DNA from: Phorcus lineatus
Lineage: Eukaryota > Mollusca > Gastropoda > Trochida > Trochidae
Length of the DNA stretch: 64,000 nt
Reading direction: 5' to 3'
Assembly: GCA_921293015.1 (NCBI GenBank)
Contig: OV121081.1
Location: 1,240,001-1,304,000, forward strand
A model generated the notes under the pieces. That model saw only the letters and a list, made by a program, of their open reading frames with translations. It had not been told where the DNA came from and made no database searches. The translations under genes were made by a program, and so were the position numbers. Below, piece by piece: positions 23,601 through 35,113 of this stretch (the stretch's first letter is position 1; each line of letters begins with the position of its first letter).

Positions 23601-26600
23601 ACCTTCCATTTGATAATATTTTTATTAAACGAGTTAATGATTCTGTATAAAACGAGCGAAAACTGTATAAATAGGTAAATGACTTTGAACTCACCGTGGG
23701 GGACTTTAGGCCGGACACATTGTGTTGAGTTGAAACTTTCATTGGAGTCTCTTCCAAACTGATAAAGGAACATATTATCATGAAACTTGGAACCGTCTCT
23801 GAAAACCATTCTCCTAACAACTGAATTTGGTTTAACATTTTCTGCATGGAGTTATTTTCAGTTCTATTTTAGAAAGTATTTATTGAAAAGACAAAAGTCA
23901 CTCACCCCCTGTGCTGGCGAATATCTGAAAATATTATTAAAAAAGGTTTCTTAGCTACTGAAAAATAAATAATGGTTCATGATTAAGATATGATTTCTGG
24001 ATTAGAAACATTTTTTTGACGAATAGATAGATTTGATAGATAGAGAGAGATGCAAATTCATAATTCATATTAATAGTGTTAATAACTCTTATCATGATGA
24101 TAGATACCTACCCCTGATAGGAGTCTGTTGCTCTCAATTTGTTGTCATGGTAACCACCGTTGGCACATGATCCATCATCGACATCGCTGACATCATCGAC
24201 ATTCTCCATCCTTCCCTCGCTCTCCGACATAGACAGAGTTTTCCAAGATGTAGAGTCACATCCACGTGGAGAACCTGCATCCCCTATACCATTGTTCCTC
24301 TCAGATTTCCCTGCTTCCTCCTGCTCTTTCTCTCTTCTAGACAATTCTTCCTTCCTCTTTTCTTCCTGTCTTGCCTGTTCTTCAAGCTCTTTCTTCCTCA
24401 ACTCTTCTCTTCGGATTTCTTCCTTCTTTTCCTTTTCCTTCCTCATTTCTTCTTTCCTTGCTTCTTTTTCAGCCTGTTCCTTCTGTTTCTGCTTAAACTC
24501 GTTCGCAATCAACTCCATCTCCTAAAGTGAATCAATGACATCTTTGTTTCTAGTTGTGATAACTTATTGTTGATAAACTTTCTATAAAAACAAGAACAGA
24601 GGACCAGAAAAGTGTCTAGTCAATGTTAAACAAAACAATGTGGAAATTCAGTTAGAGAAAATGAAGCAATGACACCAGGTCATCTTAAAAGAAGATCAAT
24701 CTCACAATCCAGCAAAGGGTTAATAAATCAAATCTTCTCAGCAAGTTCAAAATACACATGACCAAAACAATATCTAGACGTCAAAAAGAAATATACAATG
24801 TCCTTGATTTCAGATGCTCAACGTGCTTTGATAGACAAGCAAATAACTATTTAAGAAATAGAGCACTTTACAAAGCTATGTCTTGGTTTGTTACGAATGA
24901 AATTAACACCAAATCTTTCCAAATCCAGATAACCTGCATTATGAGAAATCATCAACAAAGTATCAACATTTATTATATTTCGAATGGTGAAATATGCCAT
25001 TTATCGGTGAAAATAAAACCCGTATTTTCACTGAGTGAAATAAAAATGGTATTCTACTCTGTAAAATGATGCAACAATCATATGACGTCGTCTGTGACGT
25101 CATGAAACAATTGAATGACGTCATGCAACAGCCGCGCTAGCGAAGCGTTTTAACTTCTCAATTCATATAGTTAGGGTCATTTACGGGGTTTTGGGAAACA
25201 TAATAAATAGAACATTTGACATTTCTCATCGAATACCATGAATATCTCATCTCGTAAAGTAGAAAATCATATATTTACACTCGTGGCTACGCCACTCGTG
25301 AAAACATAAATTTCTACTTCACTCGATGAGATATCCATGGTATTCGACAAGAAATGTCAAATATCCTCTATATATTTAATTTGTACACACCCTTTCCCTC
25401 TTCCTCTGTTCCTGTTTCAACTTCTTCTTACTCTTCTTGTTCTCAGTCTGTTGGGCGTCCTGACCAGGCTGTGTGGAACTCTTACCCACATTATTTTGAA
25501 CCTTGTCACTTGTCTTATTTTTATGCGGGCAGATTTCTTCTTTATCATCTTTTCGGTTTGTCGCTGGTCCATTACATTTATTTTTGCTTTCTTGAAGCTT
25601 GGCACTAGTATCTTCCTGAGCTGCTTTCTCCGATGAAGAAGTTTCTTTGGTTTGCTTTGACTCTCTTCTCGGTGCTGGGCTCTCTGGTGCTGAAAACAAG
25701 ATAAATAATGTGCTCGTTTAGTAATTTTATGCAGTTATCTCTTATTCTAGATAATTTATTCAAAATAGCTTAAAGGTTTTCGAGACAGAAATAACACATA
25801 CATATTTGTTATGAATTATCATAAGACAAAAACTCAAGTACTGAAAGGGCATTTAGTGGTAATAACCAAAAAAACAGCAAGATATCTGGTTTGGAGAAAC
25901 TTTTAATAGTAAACACTAACAATCTTAAGAGCAATGTTTTGCCAAATGTACTGAATGAATACAAATGATAAGTTTTTTATCAACAATTCTTTTTGCTTTC
26001 TTACTTACAAAATATCAAACATTTTACGGTAGATTTCAACATTACCTTTAGTCATTTTTGCTGCTTTCTTTTTCTCTCGTGCCTTTTTCTTCTTCTCTTT
26101 CTTCTTCTCCTCCTTGCTAGGACCTGGGGTGTATGTGGATGATGGCTTGAAGGTGAAGCCGTTCACGTGAGAACTGTAGAAATAGTCATCCTCGTCACTG
26201 CTCTCTTCATACATCCCGGGGTAGAAACCATACGGGTCATGGAAGAAGGGATTGAAGGCAGGGTGGTGGAAATGGTTGCCTGAAAGAAAAACATTTTATG
26301 TTAATTCAAATCGAATTTGATCTGCTTTGACTAGACTTTGACTTTCCATTAAACTAGTACAATCTAATTAATGAGATTTAGAGGTGGAATCTCAACCATT
26401 GTAATATATCTGGACAAAAGCACCTTATTATTGCTTTCTTCAGAATTCATCAGATTACGGATCACCATGATGCATACATTTAGGTTTGATAATAAAAATT
26501 TGACTATCGTCAAGTTTCAATTAAGGTAAGATCAAGAAAGATTTTGTGCTCTTTGCAGCACCTCACGTAGTTTACTTACCTCCAAACATCCAGGGGAACA

Positions 26601-29600
26601 ACCTTATAAGGATTTCCACCTGAAACAGATCAAACCTACCTGTGAGGTGTGCAAAACAAGGGGGATTTTGTTCGAAACAGCTGGGAGTGTTCAACAAGGT
26701 AGTTTAAGTGCACTGCACAACTGGAAGTGTACAACAAGGGAATTTAAGTGCACTGCACAACTGCTAGTGTTCAACAAAGGGGTTTTAAGTACACTGTACA
26801 ATTAGGAGCATTTACACACCTCGGTGTGATATGTTCCCATTCTTTTAACATTGGTTCATTCTCATATCAAACTCTTATGACGTAATCATCGGTTGTTTCT
26901 CCATATCGCCCTAGGACACTATCACATATCATTCAAATCAGTTATCATGTCCTTTGTTTTTACACAGGTGGGTGTTATGAGATGTTCAACCTACACAAAC
27001 GATTAGACTTGTAAAATTTTGATATTTTGACATTAGCGAAAGTTGGATTCAAACGTGGGACCTCTTTGCTGGTGAGTAACGCCTTTACCATTTGAGCTAA
27101 CGAGGATCCCTGCCTGTAACAGTTCATTTTGTTGTGTCAAGTCTGTACTGTTTTCCCCCTGGTATATATATAAATGTATATGTATATATACATGAAAATA
27201 TATAGGTGTAAGGTTATGTCAATTTCTAATCTTTAGAATCAAATATTTAGCTTTAAAATCTCAAGCAGCCAGATATTGTTAATATCCTACTGGACACATA
27301 AACACGCAAAGTAAAACGTTTACAAATTAATTTTATAAAAACTATTTGGTTTGTTCCGCGGGAGTGTAAGCCAAATAATGACCGGCTAACGCCCTCGCAA
27401 GTTTTTTTGCCATAATCGCTCGTTACCCGGTCATTATTTACTACATAAAATAATTTCCTTTATTAACCACGATGCTCGCGCGTTAATTTCTATATCAACC
27501 TCAGCCGAGGTTGCTATTTACTACTTAAAGGGGAACAACAACCCTAGCCTTTCAGACCTAATTGACCAGCAGTTACGTAATTCCCATAGCCGGGAAAGAG
27601 GTCACGTGACACGGACTGGGCGCCGGCCAAGCGGTCATTGTGACAGGGGAATCCCCTTTATTACATACGATCGTTGATTGGCTTATTCATTTTCGTTCCT
27701 GACACGATGCCTGAATTCCAAATTCCAAATTGATTTTATTTTTTTTACCACTTTAGAACTTTTATTAACTTAATTTGGGTGTCTATGACATATTCTAAAT
27801 CTTATTCCCCCATTCATTGCAAATAACTAAGGCATAGGCCCCACGTCGGCGACATAACACAATGGTGGAAGCAGACGTTCAACTTCAACCCAACAACACG
27901 ATGCCTGCAGTCCAAAATGGAAAATGGCTATAGCTTCTCTACTATCACATGTCGCTGTGAGAACACCTGCAATCGGTCGACTATAGGGGGAGCATGTCCT
28001 TGCCGTACAGCCGTTGGCCTTTTGTCGATGATTATTGAAAATAAGTAAATATCATGATTTTGGCATTTAAGTGATGAAAATGCAATTATTTCGAAATATA
28101 TCAATTCTTTAATTTCAGTAAGCTGCCTTACGCCCACATACAATCATAAACAAATAAAACAGAATTAGAGAGGAAGTGAATTGACAATGTTTATTCCAGC
28201 TCGTCAACTGAAAACATGGGAGTAGAGCGAGATTACAGTGACTGTTTAGACCAGACTTTCCAAGTACTATATAACTTCCTTGAAGTGTTATAAACAACGT
28301 ATGTGATTGATCTCTTACATAATATCCTTATTATCATTTCCTGTTCCGAGGACAGCTGTGCTTTATTGCTTTATGCCTGACTGGTTGGCTGATAAATTAG
28401 ATAACATCATTGTTGAATTCAGCTTTACCGTTCATGCATTGTATAATGTCTGAGAGACTACGTGGAATAAGATATATCTATAACAAAATGTAGATTATGC
28501 GGTTTTGCTTATGTTCAAGATTAATCCAACTATATTTTATATTTTTCACTATCTTTTAAATGTCAAAAGCATGTGTTCATCTACTGTGAATAATTGGCGA
28601 AAAAAATCAAAACAAAGTAACTATTTGTCAATCCGTGATTAGGACGAGATAATTTTTATTGTCATTTACTAAAAAGAATCTATCATTAATTATGGCGCAG
28701 ATTGTTGGTGCCCTTTTCTCTGTAAGACTGGTAAATACATGTACGTTAACAATTACTGCCAGGTTTGTATACATCATTTTTCAAGTCATTCTTATTCTTA
28801 TCCATTCGTAATTAGAAATCCCATATCGGAACTATCGGGACGCATGATGTACGAGGTGAACACCTTGTCGATGACTTTGAAATAATGAAAATATTAAATC
28901 AATTTTCGATTGTATCATCATGAGATTATACCTAAAAATTTTACTGATGAATAGTCAACTCAAATGCGAGACATACTAAACCGGACCCCAAAAAAACAGT
29001 TTAAAACACCCTATCATCAAGGTAACCCTTTTAGTTAAACTTTATAACTAGTGACCAGTATATCCTTCATGTATTCCCTTTTTATAACTATCAGTGATAT
29101 TTTAAAATTATGGCAAACGTGTCTTAAATTTCTGAAAAATGATTGTGTCTTTGTTAAATGTCAACTTGGTGTTCAATTATGCTCTTAAAAAGTTGGATAA
29201 CTATATGTGAATTGTATCAATATTAAAAGTGCATTGATTTTACAGTTGTTTAATCCAGGTTCAATTTACTGCCAAATATTAAAAAAACAACCCTCAAACC
29301 CCTATCTGCCATAGATAAGAAATTTCAAATAGTTAGGAATTGAGTAATAGTGACGAAAATTCAAAAAATATCTACACAAGTCAAAACCTAACTTTTAAAA
29401 ATATCGACAGAAATATTGTGAAGTTTGTAGTGTCCAAGCTTACAAGTTAAATGTAAACAACTGTATAATACCAGAGCACCAGAATTGTTTATCTAATTTG
29501 GTAAAAGGTGAGGGAAATAAAAACTAAAAAAGATTTCACTTTACAAAGATTTATATATTTTTTCTCATATCTCATATCTCATATGGCAGTTCAGTTGTAG

Positions 29601-32600
29601 AACGATTTGTTTAAAACGACATTCTCAAACGCGTATCCGGTTGGGTAATTCACGCGGGTAAGGAAACCGCGCGAGTAGGATGCAGCGCAGAAAAAACACC
29701 GCTGAGTAGAGAGCGCGCTGATTGAGTTTTACGACTCTCGCGGGGCCTCGCTAATAAAACACTGGAAGTTAAAAATTAAAGTTGTTGACCCCCTTTAACA
29801 AAAGGGGCCTATGCACTGTACAACACCGGGAATGTTCAACAAAGGAGTTTAAGTACACTGTACAATTACGAGCATTTAACAAAAGGGGCCTATGCACTGT
29901 ACAACACCGGGAATGTTCAACAATGTGGTTTATGTACACTGTACAACTGCAAGTTTTCAACATGGGAGTTATGTGCACTGCTCTGTACAACACCGGGAGT
30001 GTTCAATAATGTGGTTCATGTACACTGCACAACTGCAAGTTTTCAACATGGAAGTTATGTGCACTGCTCTGTACAACACCGGGAGTGTTAAAAAGGTAGT
30101 CTTATTCACTGTACAACACCGGGAGTGTTCAAAAGGGGGGCTTGTTCACTGTACAACACTGGGAGTGTTCAACAGGGGGGCTTGATCACTGTACAACACC
30201 GTGAGTATTCAAGAAGGTAGTCTTATTCACTGTACAACAACGAGAGTCTTCAAAAGGGGGGCTTATTCACACTGGGAGTGTTCAAAAAGGTAGTCTTATT
30301 CACTGTACAACACCGGGAGTGTTCAACAAAAGGGGCTTATTCACTGTACAACAACGGGAGTGTTCAAAAGGGGGGCTTATTCACTGTACAACACGGGGAG
30401 TGTTTAAGAAGGTAGTCTTATTCACTGTACAACAACAGGAGTGTTCAAAAGGGGGGCTTATTCACTGTGCAACATTGGGAGTGTTCAAAAGGGGGGCTTG
30501 TTCACTGTACAACACGGGGAGTGTTTAAGAAGGTAGTCTTATTCACTGTACAACATTGGGAGTGTTCAAAAGGGGGGCTTATTCACTGTACAACATTGGG
30601 AGTGTTCAAAAGGGGGGCTTGTTCACTGTACAACACCGGGAGTGTTCAAGAAGGTAGTCTTATTCACTGTACAACAACGGGAGTGTTCAAAGGGGAGCTT
30701 ATTCACACTGGGAGTGTTCAAGAAGGTAGTCTTATTCATTGTACAACACCGGGAGTGTTCAACAAGGGGGGCTTATTCACTGTACAACACGGGGAGTGTT
30801 GAGGAAGGTAGTCTTATTCACTGTACAACACGGGGAGTGTTCAAGAAAGTAGTTTCATGAACTGTACAGCTTAAGGTGTTCAACGAGGGATTTTTGTGCA
30901 CTGTGCCACTTAAAGTTTTAGTACCTAAGTGTGGATAACAAGGACAGTACAGGATACACCATTCTCTCCCCACAAACAACTCATCTTAACTCAAGCACTT
31001 TCTCAAACGTTAGTGTAAGAGGATATGACGTTCGCTACCTCTGTGGGTAGAGAATGAAGATTAACCAAAGGGACAAAACTATATGGTAAATACACCCTTT
31101 TTACACATAATAGTATGACATTAAAAGAGACAGATAAGTCAATGATCTTGAATGGTATCTCTTGTCACTTTTTAACAGTTACACGATAAGCTATCTTATA
31201 ACATTTTTTAAATCTTGAAATTCTGATTTTATAATACAAGGTCAACTCACAGGAATTCCCTCCTCCTCATCCTCGGCGCCAACAGCAGCTGGGCCTGTTA
31301 TAATGGCATCAAACAGTGAATATCAACACATAGATTATTTGACACATTGTTTTTTACTCTCTTTTCATCTTCTGATGGACTCACAAACTAGATAATATCT
31401 TCTTGACGACTTCACCATGTACAGTAATTTAACATGAAATCAGATTATTTGAAATAATGGTTGCTATAGTGGAAGGGGAAGAAGGTAAGCACCCACCTTC
31501 GATGAGATACTTGTAGGCGTAGCTGATCTCCTGGAACTGTTCCTTGGCACCATCTTCTGCATTCTGAAACAGTAGGCTTCGTCATGTAAACTGATCCCAT
31601 CAACAAGGTTTATCATTGGTAGCCCTTTGGATGTATATGTAAACTGATCCCATCAACAAGGTTTATCATTGGTAGCCCTTTGGATGTATATGTAAACTGA
31701 TCCCATCAACAAGGTTTATCATTGGTAGCCCTTTGGATGTATATGTAAACTGATCCCATCAACAAGGTTTATCATTGGTAGCCCTTTGGATGTATATGTA
31801 AACTGATCCCATCAACAAGGTTTATCATTGGTAGCCCTTTGGATGTATATGTAAACTGATCCCATCAACAAGGTTTATCATTGGTAGCCCTTTGGATGTA
31901 TATGTAAACTGATCCCATCAACAAGGTTTATCATTGGTAGCCCTTTGGATGTATATGTAAACTGATCCCATCAACAAGGTTTATCATTGGTAGCCCTTTG
32001 GATGTATATGTAAACTGATCCCATCAACAAGGTTTATCATTGGTAGCCCTTTGGATGTATATGTAAACTGATCCCATCAACAAGGTTTATCATTGGTAGC
32101 CCTTTGGATGTATATGTAAACTGATCCCATCAACAAGGTTTATCATTGGTAGCCCTTTGGATGTATATGTAAACTGATCCCATCAACAAGGTTTATCATT
32201 GGTAGCCCTTTGGATGTATATGTAAACTTAAAAATAAAGTTAATTAACCACAAAGTTATTTCTTTAAAGTACAGATTTTGCTTGAAATATTATACATAAA
32301 GTATGAGTCTACTATATTTCTTTTCAGCATTTTGATTTTAAGGTGAATGAATCACTTTTGACAAATCAATGTAGAGAGTTAAGAGCAGGGGTATTTGTTT
32401 TTGATAATCCATAAATAAGAGTATTGAATTGATAAGCTTGACTTCCTGAATTGGTCTTCATGTCACATTTTACTACAAAATGCTCAAATTTCCTTTATTC
32501 AACACTGTCACTGTAAACTTATAGAAACCTATTTTATGTCTACAAACAAATCACAAAATGATAGTTCCTTTTTATACCTTATCTGGATGGTACTGTTTTG

Positions 32601-32960
32601 CCAACCTCCGATAAGCTTTCTTGATGTCATCTGTGTGTTTAGAAATACAAAACAGTGTTAGACATTTAAACATATCAAGAATGAAAATTATGAAAATACG
32701 TGTTCATTTGAATTAGTTATCAGCACTATCTTGAGAATCCAACGTCCCAAATATTCAGTTGGATGGAGAAAGAAATTATGTAACCAAATGAACATATTTT
32801 ATTACTATTCATTATATTTTTCTACAATTGTACTATTTAAACAAATTCAAGCATAATTGATGCCTTAAACCAGGTTCAATCGACTCTCATTATACAAACC
32901 TTCACTTGAGCTGTGAGGGAGGCCCAACACGTCCAAGCACTTCTCCTTCTCTCTCGACAT
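20662..32960 (-). CDS. J-domain protein with two ubiquitin-interacting motifs
   Basis: Fourteen coding exons, in transcript order: 32960-32900, 32630-32578, 31563-31497, 31294-31251, 26619-26580, 26279-26046, 25689-25391, 24521-24112, 23924-23906 (19 nt), 23758-23695, 23005-22859, 22400-22254, 21948-about 21873 and 21505-20662 (TGA). All are GT-AG and the phase closes exactly, giving about 834 aa. Residues 6-61 form a J domain with H35-P36-D37, the motif that stimulates Hsp70 ATPase. A basic lysine-rich stretch follows, then a charged coiled coil (about 270-325). Residues 507-524 and 535-550 fit the UIM pattern (F-x-x-A-x-x-x-S and L-x-x-A-x-x-x-S after acidic runs). The C-terminal 280 residues are Ser/Gly-rich and acidic. 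DNAJB2/HSJ1 also joins a J domain to two UIMs but is about 300 aa and otherwise different. I infer an Hsp70 co-chaperone for ubiquitinated clients. No exact orthologue recognised. The exon 13 donor could lie three bases further on. Confidence 0.88.
23275..23400 (-). repeat. Degenerate interspersed repeat (second copy)
   Basis: The reverse complement contains GCCTGTCATTTCAAACCAGC and matches 6805-6850; flanking similarity runs further on the GGAATAGT side. It lies in an intron of the J-domain gene. Boundaries are approximate and the class is not recognised. Confidence 0.45.
25083..25123 (+). promoter_or_regulatory. Cluster of TGACGTCA (CRE-like) octamers in an intron
   Basis: Perfect TGACGTCA occurs at 25095-25102 and 25116-25123, with TGACGTCG at 25083-25090. 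These are CREB/ATF-type sites. They lie about 90 bases from a foldback element in the same intron and may be part of a repeat rather than a host regulatory element. Confidence 0.35.
25214..25362. mobile_element. Snapback (foldback) MITE in the J-domain gene
   Basis: Arms 25214-25287 and 25291-25362 are inverted copies separated by only three bases (TAC). Each arm carries ATTTGACATTTCT, CGAATACCATG, ATATCTCAT and CACTCGTGGC in order. The two arms match at most positions. A transcript through this intron would form a long hairpin. No transposase frame is present. Confidence 0.8.
26640..26815 (+). repeat. 40-bp minisatellite, short outlying block
   Basis: Three to four degenerate units with GTGCACTGCACAACTG and GTGTTCAACAA. 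The last unit, ending GTACACTGTACAATTAGGAG, closely matches a unit near 29850 at the start of the large block of the same array. The two blocks were probably once joined. Confidence 0.8.
27040..27110 (-). repeat. tRNA-like sequence, probable SINE head or tRNA relic
   Basis: On the minus strand, GGGATCC starts at 27110, followed by an A-box-like TTAGCTCAAATGGTAAAGG and a B-box-like GTTTGAATCC about 40 bases further. Spacing fits an internal Pol III promoter. The acceptor stem does not pair well, so it is not called a working tRNA. Confidence 0.5.
27369..27443. repeat. Inverted repeat with ~22-nt arms
   Basis: AAATAATGACCGG (27373-27385) and its exact complement CCGGTCATTATTT (27427-27439) form a stem that extends with few mismatches to about 22 bases per arm, around a ~35-base loop. 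It lies in the 3-kb segment separating the two blocks of the 40-bp array and may be part of a mobile element. Confidence 0.6.
27827..28048 (+). other. Cysteine-rich open frame, unassigned
   Basis: An open + strand frame ending in TAA at 28046. Its later part reads C-R-C-E-N-T-C, then G-G-A-C-P-C-R-T-A. The C-x-C-x3-C spacing followed by a C-P-C-R block recalls CXC-type cysteine clusters found in some transposon-borne or CXC-domain proteins. There is no clear start or splice context and it lies inside a large intron of the opposite strand. It may be a relic exon or chance. Confidence 0.2.
29800..30895 (+). repeat. 40-bp minisatellite, main block (about 27 copies)
   Basis: Units of 39-40 bases with CACTGTACAACACCGGGAGT and GTTCAAAAGGGGGGCTTATT. 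Variants include AAGAAGGTAGTCTTATT and shortened units lacking the GTACAAC part. It lies in the largest intron (26620-31250) of the J-domain gene. The short block at 26640-26815 belongs to the same family. Confidence 0.95.
31586..32228 (+). repeat. Twelve apparently identical 53-bp units
   Basis: Period exactly 53 from 31586, twelve full units plus seven bases, with no insertion or deletion and no substitution that I could see. Each unit contains CTGATCCCATCAACAAGG and TTGGTAGCCCTTTGGATG. It lies in the intron between J-domain exons 2 and 3, starting 23 bases beyond the splice acceptor. Such uniformity implies very recent expansion or an assembly effect. Confidence 0.97.
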
Positions 32961-32974
32961 TGCACTTTATTCAG
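32961..32974 (-). other. 5' UTR part of J-domain gene coding exon 1
   Basis: Fourteen untranslated bases precede the ATG at 32960, and directly before them on the minus strand is a TTTAG acceptor. The exon thus appears to begin at 32974, implying an upstream noncoding exon; the best candidate ends at 34802. Confidence 0.5.
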
Positions 32975-34801
32975 CTAAACAGATTTCATCAAGAGGTATT
33001 AGCAACAGGATCTGACTTGATAGTAAAAGAAGCACTGACAATGAAGACAAAGGTATGGAAGAATAGAGACATTTGCTGTTGTAAATCTTAAAGATTGTAT
33101 TCTTGAAGTATTGTTCTATGTGCTAGCCTGCATACAAAATATTAGGTAAATGAATAACTGAATATTGAGGTTTATTTGTCAGGAAGTCATGGACTTTTAA
33201 ATAAAGTCACAGGTTCAATTTTTAAAAAGTTAATAATCTTTTAGGAGTTCTTCACGTTACTGGATACTAGTGATTATCAACTGCAACATGTTACCAACCC
33301 TTACGCATAACACACATACACTGAAAGAAGAAATCTATATGTTAAATGAATCTCTTATTTAGTCTTGACATATTTTCTTATTTTTTTAATTCAAGTACCT
33401 GTCTCAGCATCTATATGCGGTTCACTGTAAAAATCATATATATGGCAAATCACACAAAAAATATGGTGACACAGAGTATGTTGCATGATTTTATATGTCG
33501 ATTAAATAAGAGTCAAAATACCATATGACCTGAGTTAGGTTCAAATCGATCCTTTAAACTTTCATCTTTACCTAAAAAATTTCGAAATGAGATTTTCGTG
33601 TTTTCAATGATGATAATCTGCGTCCAATTTTCATAATTATTTGTTGAATCACCTACTTCACTCTACCAATCATTATTTTTCTTTGTGTCCTTGTAAATTA
33701 GTTTCCAAAATTACGTTTGAGTCAATGGCACGCACCTTGTCCGGTTTTCAATCACAAAAAATCGACTGTAATCTGTTTATTGTCACTGTACTGAACTAAT
33801 AAGCACTAATATACTGATTTTCAGAAAGAACCAAATTCAACCAATACTGCTCAACAAAATAAAACCATTTATGAAGTTTGACATATATGACTCCATCAAC
33901 ATACTCTGTGGCTCTTTGAGGTGGGCAAATTTCCTCAGGACTCCCTCTAATAGTTCAGATAATCTTAACTTTGGTTCATGTACGATGACTTCCCACCCGA
34001 AGCCTATTTTATCTGTAGCAGCTTCAAGACTATTTAGATGGCTTTACCTCCAAAGTCAATAAAAACAACTCATCTAACATGAAATTGACACATCAATAGA
34101 AGGATAAACCCTTTGACTAGTACTACCAACCAGTTTTTTATCTTACGACATTTTCATTTATATTTAGTGGCAACGAATGCAAAACTATCACCTACTCAAG
34201 ATGGCGTCTGTCATTGTAGTCAAACACTAGGGGGTAGCCGTGAATTTAATGTTGCTGAATAAAAAAATTGTTTTTGAAGATGTGAATGCAGTTAGATAAG
34301 ATAATAACAGGTTTTACCTTTCCATCTGTGAGTTGATTGAAGTTATATACATATGTTTTGTTTACATTGACTTCAAAATCCTTCCAGATGAAATTCGTCA
34401 GGAAGCTGCTACAATAATAGGCTTCATATACCAGATGTCAACGAAGGAAGACCTCTAGCAGGCTGGACTACTCTAGAACTGGACTACAGCATTGTATCAT
34501 TCTAATCATTTAATGAAAATATGTATTCCAACTTGTCTTAATATTCACAACAAAATGATATGTTTCCAATGCTGTCGACTCCTGCTAACCACTCCTTTGC
34601 TAAGGAGAAATCTTTCTTTTCTTGGAATCTGATATCCTGGGACATCGATCTGGTAGAAGGTGTAAACCGAAAGTAAACTAAGTTGTCAGCGCTATAAATA
34701 CAGGAGTCAACAGTGACATGCTATATTGAAATCATAATAAAATTATACATGTATGTGAACAGAAATAAATAAAAACGTATCACCAGCTATAAATGTCTCA
34801 C

Positions 34802-34880
34802 CGTTGATTCATTACTTCAAAGTTACAAACTTCAAGTGCATCAAGCTGTTTCTTTTCACGTTCCGCGCCATGTTGAAATA
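34802..34880 (-). other. Candidate noncoding first exon of the J-domain gene
   Basis: On the minus strand the sequence reads AACATGGCGCGG (a YY1-like start-site motif, ATG at 34871) and runs to CAACG followed by the donor GTGAGA at 34801. Splicing to 32974 would give the 5' leader. The ATG opens a 19-codon upstream ORF ending TAA at 34812, before the donor. Supported by motifs and splice-site fit only. Confidence 0.45.
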
Positions 34881-35113
34881 ACCAGGGTTTATGCAAACTC
34901 CGGAACATTTATTGAATTGAAAACAGAATTGGACGTTTTTATTACGTAATAAGATAAGCGTGAAAGGTTAGCTGAAAAAATTACATTTTACAGTCTAAAC
35001 CCACTAATTTTGAGATTTTGCTACAGACAGCGTTAAGTTTGCAACGATATATTTATTACATCTTTTTCGTTTTATCAGATCTCTTAATTTTGTAACAAGG
35101 TAGTCTCGCGAGA
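34881..35113. promoter_or_regulatory. Probable divergent promoter (J-domain gene / LRRC14-like)
   Basis: The two genes point away from each other. The minus-strand start-site motif is at about 34871 and a TCTCGCGAGA palindrome lies at 35104-35113 on the plus side, about 230 bases apart. No TATA box is evident. This fits a bidirectional promoter of housekeeping type. Confidence 0.45.
35104..35113 (+). promoter_or_regulatory. TCTCGCGAGA promoter palindrome
   Basis: An exact copy of the palindromic TCTCGCGAGA element known from TATA-less animal promoters. It directly precedes the candidate LRRC14-like 5' UTR exon. Confidence 0.55.

Larger units (their letters stand above)
26816..29799. other. 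~3-kb segment splitting the 40-bp array
   Basis: Intronic DNA (J-domain gene, minus strand) lying between two blocks of one minisatellite. It holds the tRNA-like relic, the 27369-27443 stem, a TA-rich run near 27163-27205, the cysteine-rich frame and a GTCACGTGAC site near 27602. No transposase or reverse-transcriptase frame was recognised and no clean target duplication was found at its edges. Confidence 0.45.

Noticed and set aside
23759-23810. Longer version of the J-domain exon ending at 23695, using an acceptor at about 23800
   Set aside because: That acceptor needs an incoming phase that the preceding microexon does not give; TATCAG at 23759 fits the frame exactly.
27040-27110. Functional tRNA gene
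   Set aside because: A- and B-box-like motifs are present, but acceptor and anticodon stems do not pair well.
34197-34224. CAAGATGGCGTC as the LRRC14-like start-site motif
   Set aside because: It lies about 900 bases upstream of the TCTCGCGAGA element and within the J-domain gene's first intron on the other strand. It has no good donor following it, so 35104-35243 fits better.
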